From assembly GCA_021820965.1 (NCBI GenBank), contig JAKACZ010000011.1:31241-95240 (forward strand): 64,000 bases of DNA, written 5' to 3'. The first letter of the stretch is position 1; every line of letters starts with the position of its first letter. Below, one piece after another: positions 36,421-45,875 of this stretch. Made by a program: the position numbers and the translations under genes. The DNA comes from Bacillota bacterium. GTDB lineage: Bacteria; Bacillota; Sulfobacillia; Sulfobacillales; Sulfobacillaceae. Below the pieces are notes generated by a model, which saw only the letters and a list, made by a program, of their open reading frames with translations, did no database searches and was not told the origin of the DNA.

Positions 36421-36570
36421 TGTGGCCGGTCCCCTCTGAAAAGTACTTTGTCATCCCTGTGGGTGCGCGTTCGGGACCCCCCCTCATGAGGGTATCCTTT
36501 GAACAACAAAATGGAGGATACCAGGCTTTTCGGCACCCTCCACCAAAATTCCTTTTCCGCCTGGCTAAAT

Positions 36571-37638
36571 TTACTCCGGCAGATAGGTCGACTGCACTCG
36601 TCCTAGGGTATGAATGCGGTGCTCCGCCACTTGGTCGGCTGCCTGCTGCGACGGTAGCCCCTCCCGATGGGCTCGCGCCAAAATCTCGCCAACCTGTTTG
36701 CCGATGCTCCTGACGCGGGCATAGGCGCGATCAGGGTGATACCCGTCAGGATGAAATTCGTCGGCCACATTGACTACGCCACCGCCGTTGATGACGTAGT
36801 CGGGCACATAGACAATGTTGCGCTTCATCAACTCCAGTCCATGGCGCGGTTCCTTGAGCTGATTGTTGGCGGAACCAGCCACAACCCGAACTTTCAGCTT
36901 GGGAATGGTATCGTCGTTTAAGATGGCGCCCAAGGCACAGGGTGCAAAAATATCTGCATCGACTGCGTAAATCTGATCGGGTTCAACCCAAGCCGCCCCT
37001 AAATCTTCCGCAGCCTGACGCGTGTCCTCGGGGTGGATGTCGGTAACCGTCAGCCGAGCACCTTGCTCAATCAAGAGCTTGGCCAACAAGAACCCGACAT
37101 GCCCCTGCCCCTGGATGGCCACGTGTTTCCCGGACAGATCGGGCGAGCCAAATGCCATAACGGCGGCAGCCTTCATTCCTTCCAACACCCCCAGCGCCGT
37201 TGCGGGAGACGGATCGCCGCTGGTCTCCTTCAGCCCTCCGACAAAGCGCGTCTCCCGCGCCACCGTGGCCATATCATCGGCCGAGATGCCCACATCTTCG
37301 GCAGTGATATAGCGCCCGCCGAGACTCTGAATCAAGCGCCCGAAGGCGCGCAAAAGCGGCTCCGACTTGTCCGTCCGGCTGTCGGCCCAAATCACTGACT
37401 TACCGCCGCCCAAATCCAAGCCCATAGCCGCATTTTTATAGGTCATACCGCGCGACAGACGGAGTACGTCGGTAATGGCCTCTTCTTCACTATCATAGGG
37501 CCACATCCGGCAACCACCAAGAGCCGGTCCCAAAGTCGTATCGTGAATACCCACGATGGCTTTAAGACCGGTCGTTTTGTCGTACCAAAACACAAGCTCT
37601 TCGTGGCCGTACCTCTTCATCTGGTCAAATATGTTCAT
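36571..37638 (-). CDS. Leucine-type amino acid dehydrogenase (Glu/Leu/Phe/Val family)
   Basis: 355 residues, NAD-dependent oxidative deamination of branched-chain or aromatic amino acids. GLKAIVGIHDTTLGPALGG near residue 25 and catalytic Lys in DLGGGKSVIWAD near residue 80 fix the family. The Rossmann motif VAIQGQGHVGFLLA is near 175 and NNQLKEP near 260. The length and N-terminus (MNIFDQMKRYGHEELVF) align with leucine dehydrogenases, so the start is firm. An unusual hairpin separates it from its best Shine-Dalgarno. It complements the aminotransferase at 2240. Confidence 0.92.
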   Translation of the reverse strand: MNIFDQMKRYGHEELVFWYDKTTGLKAIVGIHDTTLGPALGGCRMWPYDSEEEAITDVLRLSRGMTYKNAAMGLDLGGGKSVIWADSRTDKSEPLLRAFGRLIQSLGGRYITAEDVGISADDMATVARETRFVGGLKETSGDPSPATALGVLEGMKAAAVMAFGSPDLSGKHVAIQGQGHVGFLLAKLLIEQGARLTVTDIHPEDTRQAAEDLGAAWVEPDQIYAVDADIFAPCALGAILNDDTIPKLKVRVVAGSANNQLKEPRHGLELMKRNIVYVPDYVINGGGVVNVADEFHPDGYHPDRAYARVRSIGKQVGEILARAHREGLPSQQAADQVAEHRIHTLGRVQSTYLPE

Positions 37639-37644
37639 GAGTTT

Positions 37645-37673
37645 CTCGCCGAAAGGCGAGCGTCACTCCCTTT
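37645..37673 (-). promoter_or_regulatory. Hairpin between Shine-Dalgarno and start of the dehydrogenase gene
   Basis: On the minus strand AAAGGGAGTGA (37663-37673) is followed by the perfect hairpin CTCGCC-TTTC-GGCGAG (37645-37660), then AAACTC and ATG at 37638. The linear SD-start distance is about 27 bases; with the hairpin folded it becomes about 11, a normal spacing. Confidence 0.5.
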
Positions 37674-37928
37674 CGCGATCTCCCAAGGAGACCCAAATTT
37701 CCCTCACACATCATGGCACAACCATGGCGAGTGGTAAACGGCTGGTGCAAGTATTTCCGGATTACGGTTCGCCCACGCGCACCTTTACCCCGGGTGACTC
37801 GCGCGTCGGTGCGCCCACCATTTGTCTCAGACGATGGGAAAAGCGGCAGCTTGTTCTCGACGATATCATCATCTAATATTATTGAAGTGGGGATAAATTC
37901 CCGCGATTCAAGGAAAGGAGGAGCCTTC

Positions 37929-38126
37929 ATGCAGGAAAAGTCGTCCCACGGCAGCCGCTGGTGGTATCTTGTCCTCATTCTGCCGTTTATCGCGACGCTA
38001 TTTCCGCAGATTTATAACTCTATGACCCCGGCACTGGCCGGCATCCCGTTTTTCTACTGGTACCAGTTGCTTTGGGTCATCATCACAGGACTTTTAACCA
38101 TCGTGGTCTATTACCTCATCCGCTAG
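37929..38126 (+). CDS. DUF3311 small membrane protein
   Basis: A 65-residue protein with two transmembrane segments (about 12-30 and 40-62) and the family pattern LPFIATLFPQIYN and AGIPFFYWYQLLWV. AAGGAGGAG lies before the ATG at 37929; the longer in-frame extension to 37713 is rejected. Together with the SSS transporter starting 28 bases later, it forms the common DUF3311-SSS gene pair, where the small protein is thought to be an accessory subunit. Confidence 0.9.
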   Translation: MQEKSSHGSRWWYLVLILPFIATLFPQIYNSMTPALAGIPFFYWYQLLWVIITGLLTIVVYYLIR

Positions 38127-38154
38127 CAAAATGTCGTGAAAGGGGGACCGTTTC

Positions 38155-39660
38155 GTGCACGCCGTAACGCTGATCGTATTTTTCATCTTGTTTGCCTTTG
38201 TGACAGTGCTGGGATTTTACGCTTCCCGCTGGAGACGGACATCGCAACGAAACATCGAGGATTGGGGGTTAGCAGGCCGACAATTTGGGACCTTCTTCAC
38301 CTGGTTCCTGCTAGGCGGCGATTTATACACGGCGTACACCTTTATTGCTGTTCCCGCCTTGGCGTTTGGCGCCGGCGCGATTGCGTTTTTCGCCGTCCCT
38401 TATACGATTGTGGTTTACCCGTTCGTCTTTGTCGTGTTGCCGCGTTTCTGGTCGGTAGCCAAAGCCAAAGGATACGTGACCGCATCGGACTTTGTTAAGG
38501 GTCGCTTTGACAGCCGGGGGTTGGCGCTGGCCGTTGCCATCTCCGGAATTTTGGCAACGATGCCATATATCGCCCTGCAGATGGTGGGAATGCAAACCAT
38601 TTTGGAAGCATTGGGCTTCTCCGGGTATATACCGCTGGTAGTCGCATTCATTATTCTTGCAGCATACACCTACATGAACGGTCTTCGAGCCCCGGCGATG
38701 GTCGCGGTGGCTAAAGACACCCTCATCTACATCACCATCATCGTCGCCCTGATTGTCATTCCCGCCAGTCTGGGCGGATTCGCGCACATTTTCCACGCCG
38801 CCAACGTCAAGCTCGGTGAAGCCGCTAAGCCATCATCCATCTTGCTCTCACCGAAACTCTACACTGCTTATGCCACGCTGGCGCTGGGTTCCGCAGTCGC
38901 GTTGTTCTTTTATCCTCACGCCATGACCGGCGTGTTCGCGTCGCGTTCGCGCAACACGGTGCGAAAAAACGCCGCCTTTCTCCCGCTGTATTCCCTGCTT
39001 CTCGGGGGCATTGCGTTGCTGGGCTTCATGGCGCTGGCCGCCAACGTCAATGTTAACGGCAACAACAACCTGGCGGTGCCGCTGTTGTTCCAAAAGGAGT
39101 TCTCGCACTGGTTCGTCGGTGTCGCATTCGCGGCCATCCTCATTGGTGCCTTAGTCCCGGCCTCGGTCATGGCCATTGCTGCATCGAACCTGTTCACCCG
39201 CAATATCTACACCGAATACTTCGCGCGCACCAGCACCCCGGAACGACAAGCGGGCGTGGCCAAGTTTGTGTCGCTTTTGGTCATGTTGGGCGCGTTGATT
39301 TTTGTCATCGGTATCCCACTCCAGTTTTCACTCTACCTGCAGACGCTGGGCGGTGTGTGGATTCTGCAAACGGTCCCGATGATCGTCGGCGGACTTTATA
39401 CCCGGTGGTTCCACCGCAGCGCGCTCTTAATCGGATGGCTGGTGGGCATGGTGCTGGGTACCTGGATGGAGTCAACTGTCGGATTTTCCAGCTCATTCTT
39501 CTCGCTGAGTGCGGGCGTTACCGGGTATTCGGGGATATGGGCCCTGATAGCCAACGTGATTGTGGCAGTCGGGCTTTCTGTCATTCTTAATGCCGCCCGG
39601 GTCTCCAACGGCAATGATCAGACGCAACGTGCAGACTACCAGGACCACGAGACAGCCTGA
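38155..39660 (+). CDS. Sodium:solute symporter family permease (monocarboxylate MctP-like)
   Basis: 501 residues with about thirteen transmembrane segments. The N-terminal NIEDWGLAGRQFGTFFTWFL and GYVTASDFVKGRFDS match the SSS family, subgroup MctP/PanF-like. LGSAVALFFYPHAMTGVFAS and ASNLFTRNIY are conserved core helices. GTG start with AAGGGGG. Likely substrates are monocarboxylates such as lactate, pyruvate or acetate, which cannot be distinguished here. Paired with the DUF3311 gene. A strong hairpin follows. Confidence 0.9.
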   Translation: MHAVTLIVFFILFAFVTVLGFYASRWRRTSQRNIEDWGLAGRQFGTFFTWFLLGGDLYTAYTFIAVPALAFGAGAIAFFAVPYTIVVYPFVFVVLPRFWSVAKAKGYVTASDFVKGRFDSRGLALAVAISGILATMPYIALQMVGMQTILEALGFSGYIPLVVAFIILAAYTYMNGLRAPAMVAVAKDTLIYITIIVALIVIPASLGGFAHIFHAANVKLGEAAKPSSILLSPKLYTAYATLALGSAVALFFYPHAMTGVFASRSRNTVRKNAAFLPLYSLLLGGIALLGFMALAANVNVNGNNNLAVPLLFQKEFSHWFVGVAFAAILIGALVPASVMAIAASNLFTRNIYTEYFARTSTPERQAGVAKFVSLLVMLGALIFVIGIPLQFSLYLQTLGGVWILQTVPMIVGGLYTRWFHRSALLIGWLVGMVLGTWMESTVGFSSSFFSLSAGVTGYSGIWALIANVIVAVGLSVILNAARVSNGNDQTQRADYQDHETA

Positions 39661-39683
39661 TTTGATCATGTCGGTGCTCAAAA

Positions 39684-39710
39684 GAGCCGCCCTTTATTAA
39701 AGGGCGGCTC
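39684..39710. terminator. Bidirectional terminator between the symporter gene and spo0A
   Basis: A perfect 12-bp stem GAGCCGCCCTTT/AAAGGGCGGCTC with a 3-base loop, between genes converging at 39660 and 39716. An AAAA run flanks it on the left, giving a T tract on the minus strand. Confidence 0.92.
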
Positions 39711-39715
39711 CTGTG

Positions 39716-40498
39716 TTAACTGGCCTTCATCTCCATCCTCAGCTTATCTGCCACCATGGCAATAAATTCCGAATTGGTTGGCTTGCCGCGATCGCGATTG
39801 ACAGTGTGGCCGAAAATCCCGTTAATGACGTCGATATTGCCGCGAGACCAGGCCACTTCAATAGCGTGGCGAATAGCGCGTTCGACCCGGCTGGGCGTCG
39901 TCTTGTATTTGCTGGCAATGGCCGGATACAACTCCTTGGTCACTCCGCTCAGGAGGTCGACGCGGTTAATCACCATCAAAATGGCTTCCCGAAGGTATAA
40001 GTATCCTTTGATGTGGGCCGGAATACCAATCTCGTGAATCATGTTGGTGACTTCGACATCCAAATGCTTGACCGGCACCAAGGCCAGCTTCCCGGTCGGT
40101 AGTGCGCTCTTGCGCTCGGGGGCGGGAGTGCCTCCCAGTTGCTTGATGCGGGACGCCAGAACCTTTAGGTTAAACGGCTTAAGGATATAGTAGTCCGCCC
40201 CCAATTCCAACGCCTTTTGTGTCATCGTCTCTTGACCGAAGGCGGTCAGTACAATCACTTTGGGCCGCCTGTCCCAATCCATCTGGTTCATTCGTTCCAA
40301 CACGCCAATGCCGTCAAGATGTGGCATAATGATGTCCAGCACAATGACATCAGGGGTTTGTCGGCTCAGGAAGTCAAGCACTTCCATGCCGTGATTGGCA
40401 TCACCCATCACATCCAGCCCGTCCTCCTGACGCACAGCCTCTTTCAGCAACTCACAAAATTCGCGGTTATCGTCCGCAATCAAAACCTGAATCGCCAC
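39716..40498 (-). CDS. spo0A: Stage 0 sporulation protein A, master regulator
   Basis: 260 residues. Receiver domain 1-120 has acidic pocket ADDN, phosphoacceptor Asp in [13 protein letters not shown] near 55 and Lys in LKPFNL near 105. The C-terminal Spo0A DNA-binding domain (about 140-255) is highly conserved: [40 protein letters not shown] and [12 protein letters not shown]. Phosphorylated Spo0A activates entry into sporulation. GTG start with AGGGGG. It is transcribed in the same direction as spoIVB upstream, as in Bacillus, with a 347-base gap that probably carries its own promoter. Confidence 0.98.
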   Translation of the reverse strand: MAIQVLIADDNREFCELLKEAVRQEDGLDVMGDANHGMEVLDFLSRQTPDVIVLDIIMPHLDGIGVLERMNQMDWDRRPKVIVLTAFGQETMTQKALELGADYYILKPFNLKVLASRIKQLGGTPAPERKSALPTGKLALVPVKHLDVEVTNMIHEIGIPAHIKGYLYLREAILMVINRVDLLSGVTKELYPAIASKYKTTPSRVERAIRHAIEVAWSRGNIDVINGIFGHTVNRDRGKPTNSEFIAMVADKLRMEMKAS

Positions 40499-40845
40499 TC
40501 TGGTTGCCCCCTGCCGTAAAAATTTGGCATTTCCGCTTTCGCTTAACTCTTCTCCGATTTTTCATGATCTCCTGCTGCGTTCCCTGTTTATGCCATACTA
40601 TCGCCCGTCAGCAGCCGACATGATCCGACGGCAAGATGCTGCAGGCCGAATACGCCGCTTTTATGCGAACCGCGCGACTCCTCACTGTTCAAGAGTCCAA
40701 CTGCCCGTCTGCGGCTGGGGAAACTAAGAAGATTTTGACGAATACAATTCGCGTTTCGAGCTGGAAATTCCTTCTGCTGTCGAATGAAAATCGCGGGAAC
40801 GCCAGGTGCCAGGCGCACAACTGAGGAGGAGCGGAGAACCGCTCC
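40499..40845. other. spo0A upstream region
   Basis: About 350 bases without a gene. It contains the hairpin GAGGAGCGG-TTCT-CCGCTCCTC (about 40827-40849) overlapping the spoIVB stop, a probable terminator without a T tract. The remainder should hold the spo0A promoter, which I cannot define. Confidence 0.5.
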
Positions 40846-42123
40846 TCATTTATAGCTGGATTGTTCTGCCATCCAATAGGCGTAGCAACCGTACCCCAGT
40901 GATGGGCGGTTGAGTAGCACGTGGGTGACGGCGCCCACCACCCGTCCGTTTTGGATGATGGGACTGCCGCTCATGCCTTGCACGATCCCGCCCGCCTCTC
41001 GCAAAAGACGTGGATCGGTCACCTTAAACAAGAGACCTTTCACACCCGGGGAGTGTTGCACCACCGTTTTGACAATGTTAATCCGAAACGGCTCCGGGGT
41101 CTGTCCGTGGAGAACCGTTAAAATCTCCGCAGGCCCGCTACGCACTTGATCGGGGAGGGCGAGCGGCAGCGGGCGGCTCGGCCCCCAAATCGGCGCATGG
41201 CTAAGTTGTCCGACAATGCCAAAGACACCATTGTGAAAAACGGTGCCGGAGATGTTGTCAGGTCCGGCCAGCACGCCCACCTTTTGGCCGGGCTGGGAAT
41301 CGGTTGCGGGAACCAATCCGACGATCTCCGCACCGGTAGCGCGGCCGTACGCCAATGCTACCGGCCGGCGCGTCAACCCGTCGGTCATGCTATGACCTAA
41401 GGCGGTGAACCGCCACGTGGTCGGATTGAAAAAGGTTACGGTGCCAACCCCACTGGTGCGGTCTTGTACCGCCGCGCCAATTTGGTACCGGCGGCTTCGC
41501 GCCGCCCATACCGGTACAACGGTTCGGACCCGGAGCGAGCGGGCGCCCTGAACCAACAGATGGACAGGCCTGTGGTGTAAGCCGTCTCGAGCGACCCGCT
41601 GGGTCAGAACCCGAACACTTGACGCCGCACGTCCGTCGACGCGGGTGACGACATCCCCGCGGTCAATTCCCGCCGCCTCAGCCGGATCAACCGTGCGCCC
41701 CGCCGCCACAATCGGCGTCAGGGCCGTTACCACCAGGCCGCGGGTGTGCACCAAGACCCCAACCGATTCGCCGCCGGGAACAACATAGACGGGTTTCGTG
41801 ACGTCCACCGGAAGTCCACGCCAGGGAATCCATCCGAACAGGCGAAACTTCAACAGATAATGCCCGGCGCGCGATGCCTTAAGGTCAAGACTTGTCGCCC
41901 CGCCAATCATAATCGGGTTTGACCGGCCGCTCGCGACCGAAACGGGGAGCCAGCGCGACCACGGGACGATCACATCTTGCCCCGCGGCGGTGCTTAACCG
42001 CTCCGGAAAAAGCGCCAGTCGTTGCGCCGGCACTGTTGTTCCAATAGTGATAATAACAAAAGCCGCCACCAGTCCGAGAGCCTTGCTTCGCGTAAATCGG
42101 CGCGGTCTTCGCGGGCTTTTCAC
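40846..42123 (-). CDS. spoIVB: SpoIVB serine peptidase (S55), PDZ-containing
   Basis: 425 residues. The N-terminal signal anchor is ALGLVAAFVIITIGTTV. A PDZ-like domain around residues 115-200 includes AAGIDRGDVVTRVDG. The C-terminal S55 peptidase domain ends with the catalytic-serine region GGIVQGMSGSPIIQNGRVVG near 390 and a His-containing segment TNPTTWRFTALGHSMTDG-type near 235 (FNPTTWRFTALGH). SpoIVB is secreted from the forespore into the intermembrane space to trigger pro-SigK processing. GTG start with GGAGGTGA. Here a glycosyltransferase gene separates it from recN. Confidence 0.95.
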   Translation of the reverse strand: MKSPRRPRRFTRSKALGLVAAFVIITIGTTVPAQRLALFPERLSTAAGQDVIVPWSRWLPVSVASGRSNPIMIGGATSLDLKASRAGHYLLKFRLFGWIPWRGLPVDVTKPVYVVPGGESVGVLVHTRGLVVTALTPIVAAGRTVDPAEAAGIDRGDVVTRVDGRAASSVRVLTQRVARDGLHHRPVHLLVQGARSLRVRTVVPVWAARSRRYQIGAAVQDRTSGVGTVTFFNPTTWRFTALGHSMTDGLTRRPVALAYGRATGAEIVGLVPATDSQPGQKVGVLAGPDNISGTVFHNGVFGIVGQLSHAPIWGPSRPLPLALPDQVRSGPAEILTVLHGQTPEPFRINIVKTVVQHSPGVKGLLFKVTDPRLLREAGGIVQGMSGSPIIQNGRVVGAVTHVLLNRPSLGYGCYAYWMAEQSSYK

Positions 42124-42275
42124 GCTGTCACCTCCTCTCTCTTTAACCTGTCCTGAAGCCGATGGGCTTCATTCCCGGGAACAGAGGCAGGTGATAGCAG
42201 GATAGGAAGGGTAAAGTTCAAAAGGGGCGCGAGCGCGGCTTTTTTAATTGATGCACTAGCCAATACAACGAAAAT

Positions 42276-43328
42276 TTACAATGCCAACACGCGCGCGGCT
42301 AAATCGTCTGCAGCCTGAGGCCGCGCCCAGGTCTTCTGACTGAAAATCATGCGCTGGCGCAAGGGCGAATTGTCGTCCACTAATTGCTGGGCCAGCTCTT
42401 GAAGGTTATTATCACCGCGCATGGCTAAATCATGCATGATTAGGCGGTCTCTGTTTTCTTCCTCCTGACCGGCAATCCAATGCGTCAATAACCACGGCAC
42501 CCGGGATTGACACACTTCCGCAGCCGTGACCCCGCCAGGCTTTCCGACCACTAAGCGGGCCGCCTTTAACAATGTTGGCATATGCTCAATATACCCGACA
42601 ATGTGAATACGTTCCGGCCACCGGTGCGCATCGAGGCGCCAGCGTAGTCGTTCATTGCTTCCACAAACGGCTAAAACCGGATAGGGCAGTTCGCTTAAAC
42701 GTTTCAAAATCCGCATATAGGGACCGACGCCCAATCCTCCGCCCAAGAGCACGATGGGACCTTGCCGAAATTGGCCAATCAGTGGATTGGGCTGATTAAA
42801 CGAAGCGCGGATGGGAATCCCGGATTGCCAGATGCGCTCCGGACGATATCCAAATCCGACCAAATCCTGAACTTGTTCGGGCAGCCACACCGCATAAGCA
42901 TCGGCCGTCGGCTCATACCAGAACCGATGAACGGATAGGTCGGTGAGCGCACCCACCAGTTTGAGTTCCGGGCGGCGCTCTTTAATGGCCGACCAACCTG
43001 TCAGCGCATACGGGTGGGTCGCCACCACCACATCAGGCCGATGCGCCTCATAGGCGCCGGCCAGGAGGCGCTGACCGTCCGCGCGCCAGGCCTCGCGATG
43101 CCGACGCCACAGCAGTTGTGCCCGGTCGCCCAGTCGGAACAGGGTTCCGTAGATGCCCGGCATATAACGAATGCCAAAGAAATAGAGCGCGGTCTGCACA
43201 CGCATGTCTGGAATCAAGTGATGGGAAAATTCGACGCTCGCCCCTTTTTGGGCGAACGATTCGGCCAGTGCCCGGGCGGCGATGTCGTGTCCGGTTCCAA
43301 TGGGCAAACTAGCAATTAATACCCGCAT
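42276..43328 (-). CDS. Glycosyltransferase of the MGDG synthase/MurG-like type (GT28)
   Basis: 350 residues. The N-terminal MRVLIASLPIGTGHDIAARA and the C-terminal RLVVGKPGGVTAAEVCQSRVP match processive diacylglycerol glucosyltransferases (UgtP) and plant MGDG synthases. The UDP-sugar site is in the GGGLGVGPYMRIL to GKPGG region. It likely makes glycolipids at the inner membrane face. The ATG at 43328, 19 bases after the recN stop, is preferred over 43415, which lies inside recN. Its insertion between recN and spoIVB is unlike Bacillus. Confidence 0.85.
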   Translation of the reverse strand: MRVLIASLPIGTGHDIAARALAESFAQKGASVEFSHHLIPDMRVQTALYFFGIRYMPGIYGTLFRLGDRAQLLWRRHREAWRADGQRLLAGAYEAHRPDVVVATHPYALTGWSAIKERRPELKLVGALTDLSVHRFWYEPTADAYAVWLPEQVQDLVGFGYRPERIWQSGIPIRASFNQPNPLIGQFRQGPIVLLGGGLGVGPYMRILKRLSELPYPVLAVCGSNERLRWRLDAHRWPERIHIVGYIEHMPTLLKAARLVVGKPGGVTAAEVCQSRVPWLLTHWIAGQEEENRDRLIMHDLAMRGDNNLQELAQQLVDDNSPLRQRMIFSQKTWARPQAADDLAARVLAL

Positions 43329-43347
43329 ACAATCACTCTCAACACCA

Positions 43348-45006
43348 TCAATCACCCTGACCCTCGACCAATAGTGTCTTAGCATGCTGGAGCGCCGTTT
43401 CGTCCCCCGAGCCACTCAGCATACGCGCGACTTCCCGGATTCGCTGGTTCTCGCCCAGCGGCTCGATGTCTGACACGGTGGTCCCCTGGACCGCCCTTTT
43501 CCGGACCGCCAATTGCCAGCCCGCCCGCGACGCAACCACGGCCTGGTGGCTCACCGCCAACACCTGCGCGGAACGGCCCAGTCGCTTGAGCAGCCACGCC
43601 ACACGCTCCGCACTGGCACCGCCCAGTCCTTGATCAACCTCGTCGAAAATGTAGACGGTATCGCCCCGCGCCGGCCCGGTCACGGCCAGCGCCAGCGCAA
43701 TACGCGCAATCTCGCCGCCCGATGCCACCTTGGCCAGGGGCTTTAGTGCCTGTCCGCGACTGGCTGAAAATAAGACATCGAGCATGTCCACTCCGGATTC
43801 GGTCATGGCTTGAGACTGCCGCTCGATAACAATTTCGCCGGTTGGCATTTCCATTTCCCGAATGCGCTCGGTTAATTCCCGCTGCGCCTTTTTTAAGGCG
43901 TCCTGCCGAGCCGATGACAGCCGGTCGGCGACCTCGGCCGCCGCCTGCCAGGCTTTGTTCTGCTTAGCCTTGAGTCGTCCCAGCTCCCAGTCCAGATTTT
44001 CTAGCCGGCTGATCTCCTGGTTTAATTCAGCCAGGTACGCGATCACATCGCTCAGTTCCGGACCGTAACGCCGTTTGGCGCGGCTTAGCGCATCGGCTCG
44101 TGCTTCCAACTGCTCCAGCCGCACCGGATCGAGGTCGAGTTGGTCCATCCAGACGGAAATCTCCAGGCGTGCGTCGCCGATGGCGCGAACCGCGTCCTGG
44201 AGTACTTTCACCACGTTGTTGACACCCGCATCGTATCGGGCCAACGTCTCCGCCAAATGCAGAGCTTGATCAAGTCCCGCCAAAAGACCCGGCCCGTCAC
44301 CGCCGTCAATACGCTGGTAGAGCGCTTGTCCGGTTTCGATTAATGTGCGTCCGGCACGTAGCCGGGCCAATTCTTGAGTCAGCCGGTCATCCTCGCCTGG
44401 TTCAATCTTCAGGGCGTGAAGTTCATCTCGAACGGCCCGCTTATCGTCCAATTGCGAAAGCGCCGATGCCAGTTGACTGAGCTCAAAAACGTCTCGTCGG
44501 CACTTGTTGTACGCGCCATACAATGTTTTGGTTTCGGCTGCCAGCCCCTCTAGGCCGGCGTATTGGTCGAGCCAATCCAGCATGTACTGCCGATTCAGGA
44601 TTTTCAGCAACTGATTCTGGCCCACATATTGAATCAGACTTTCGCCCAGCGATCGAATGATCTGCGCCGGCACCGGCTGCCCCTGAGCGCGGTAGGCAGA
44701 ACGGCCGTCTCTCCCGGCGGTCCGCTCGATGATTAAAACGGCGTCCGGCTCCAGTCCCAGGTCGGCCAGGGGCGCCCAGTGGGGATCGGCCGGGTCCAAT
44801 GAAATATGCAGGCGCACTCGCGCCTGCTCACCCCAGGGGCCAATCCGCTCCTGTGACAATCGGCCGCCAAACGCGGCCGCCAAACTGTCCAACGCCAGCG
44901 ACTTGCCAGACCCCGATTCACCGCTAAGCACGTTAAGACCGGGGCCCAACCCAATCCGGGTCTTCCGAAAAAGCGCAAAATTTTCGATATCGATTTGTCG
45001 TATCAT
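43348..45006 (-). CDS. recN: DNA repair protein RecN
   Basis: About 552 residues, an SMC-like ATPase recruited to double-strand breaks. Walker A is LSGESGSGKSLALD near residue 28. The long coiled-coil middle is at about 150-380. The C-terminal ABC signature is VASGGEIARIALALA and Walker B is TVYIFDEVDQGLGG. The start MIRQIDIENFALFRKTRIG at 45006 fits the family; an upstream ATG at 45066 would extend into nadK. The binding site is weak, so translation is probably coupled to nadK 14 bases upstream. Confidence 0.96.
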   Translation of the reverse strand: MIRQIDIENFALFRKTRIGLGPGLNVLSGESGSGKSLALDSLAAAFGGRLSQERIGPWGEQARVRLHISLDPADPHWAPLADLGLEPDAVLIIERTAGRDGRSAYRAQGQPVPAQIIRSLGESLIQYVGQNQLLKILNRQYMLDWLDQYAGLEGLAAETKTLYGAYNKCRRDVFELSQLASALSQLDDKRAVRDELHALKIEPGEDDRLTQELARLRAGRTLIETGQALYQRIDGGDGPGLLAGLDQALHLAETLARYDAGVNNVVKVLQDAVRAIGDARLEISVWMDQLDLDPVRLEQLEARADALSRAKRRYGPELSDVIAYLAELNQEISRLENLDWELGRLKAKQNKAWQAAAEVADRLSSARQDALKKAQRELTERIREMEMPTGEIVIERQSQAMTESGVDMLDVLFSASRGQALKPLAKVASGGEIARIALALAVTGPARGDTVYIFDEVDQGLGGASAERVAWLLKRLGRSAQVLAVSHQAVVASRAGWQLAVRKRAVQGTTVSDIEPLGENQRIREVARMLSGSGDETALQHAKTLLVEGQGD

Positions 45007-45020
45007 CCGAGTTGGAATAC

Positions 45021-45875
45021 CTAATGCCCCTTTCGCCAACCGCGCAGAACATGAAAAAAGCTCCACCCCGGCCGCCGAATCAGCCGGATCGTAGTCGGAG
45101 ACGCGACCACGACCACCTCGTCTCCGTCCTCTAACGGGTGGACCTCCTGCCCGTCAATAGTGACTAAGGTATCACGATGTACCGTACGAATGCGAATACG
45201 AACCTCCTGCCGTCGGCTCAGCACAATCGACCGGTCAAAGAACGAGTGTGGACAGATGGGCGTTAGCACCACCACGTCCAAATCCGGTGTCAATATCGGT
45301 CCGCCCGCGGATAAGGAATAGGCGGTCGAGCCCGTCGGCGTCGCGATAATGAGCCCGTCCGCCGGGTAAGTCGTGACGTACGCCGCGTCGACAAAGGTCT
45401 CCAGGTTGATCAAGCGGGCAAACGGGCCTTTGGCCACAACCACATCATTCATGGCTTCAAATTCGGCCAAGACCTGATTGTCCCGTACCACGCGTGCCGT
45501 CAACAGTTGCCGCTCATCCAAAACGAATTCGCCGCGGATGACGGCCGCCAGCGATGCGTAAAGTTCCGGCACTTCAACTTCTGTTAGGAATCCCAAATGC
45601 CCTAGATTTACACCGAGGATGGGCGCGTTGATGGGTGCTAAATGTTTCGCCGCTCTTAAGAGGGTGCCGTCCCCACCCAACACCACTGTGCAAACAAAGC
45701 CCATCGCGGCCAATTGATCCCAGTGTCGACCGTGGGCGGGAAGCCCCACCGCCTCCGCCAGGTCATCGGGCATGATGAGCTCCACACCTTGCGATATGAG
45801 CCAATCTTTCATCCTCAAGACCAACCCGCGCACTTGGTCCTTCTCCGGATTGGGCCAAACCAGGATGTTAGGCAT
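45021..45875 (-). CDS. nadK: NAD kinase
   Basis: 284 residues, phosphorylating NAD to NADP. It has the diagnostic VLGGDGTLLRAAKHLAP near residue 65, NLGHLGFLTE near 95, AMNDVVVAKG near 145 and the Gly-rich PTGSTAYSLSAGGPI near 185. AGGGAGAG precedes the ATG, which overlaps the tlyA stop by 8 bases. The order tlyA-nadK-recN is that of many Clostridia, but the argR/ahrC gene usually found here is missing. Confidence 0.97.
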   Translation of the reverse strand: MPNILVWPNPEKDQVRGLVLRMKDWLISQGVELIMPDDLAEAVGLPAHGRHWDQLAAMGFVCTVVLGGDGTLLRAAKHLAPINAPILGVNLGHLGFLTEVEVPELYASLAAVIRGEFVLDERQLLTARVVRDNQVLAEFEAMNDVVVAKGPFARLINLETFVDAAYVTTYPADGLIIATPTGSTAYSLSAGGPILTPDLDVVVLTPICPHSFFDRSIVLSRRQEVRIRIRTVHRDTLVTIDGQEVHPLEDGDEVVVVASPTTIRLIRRPGWSFFHVLRGWRKGH

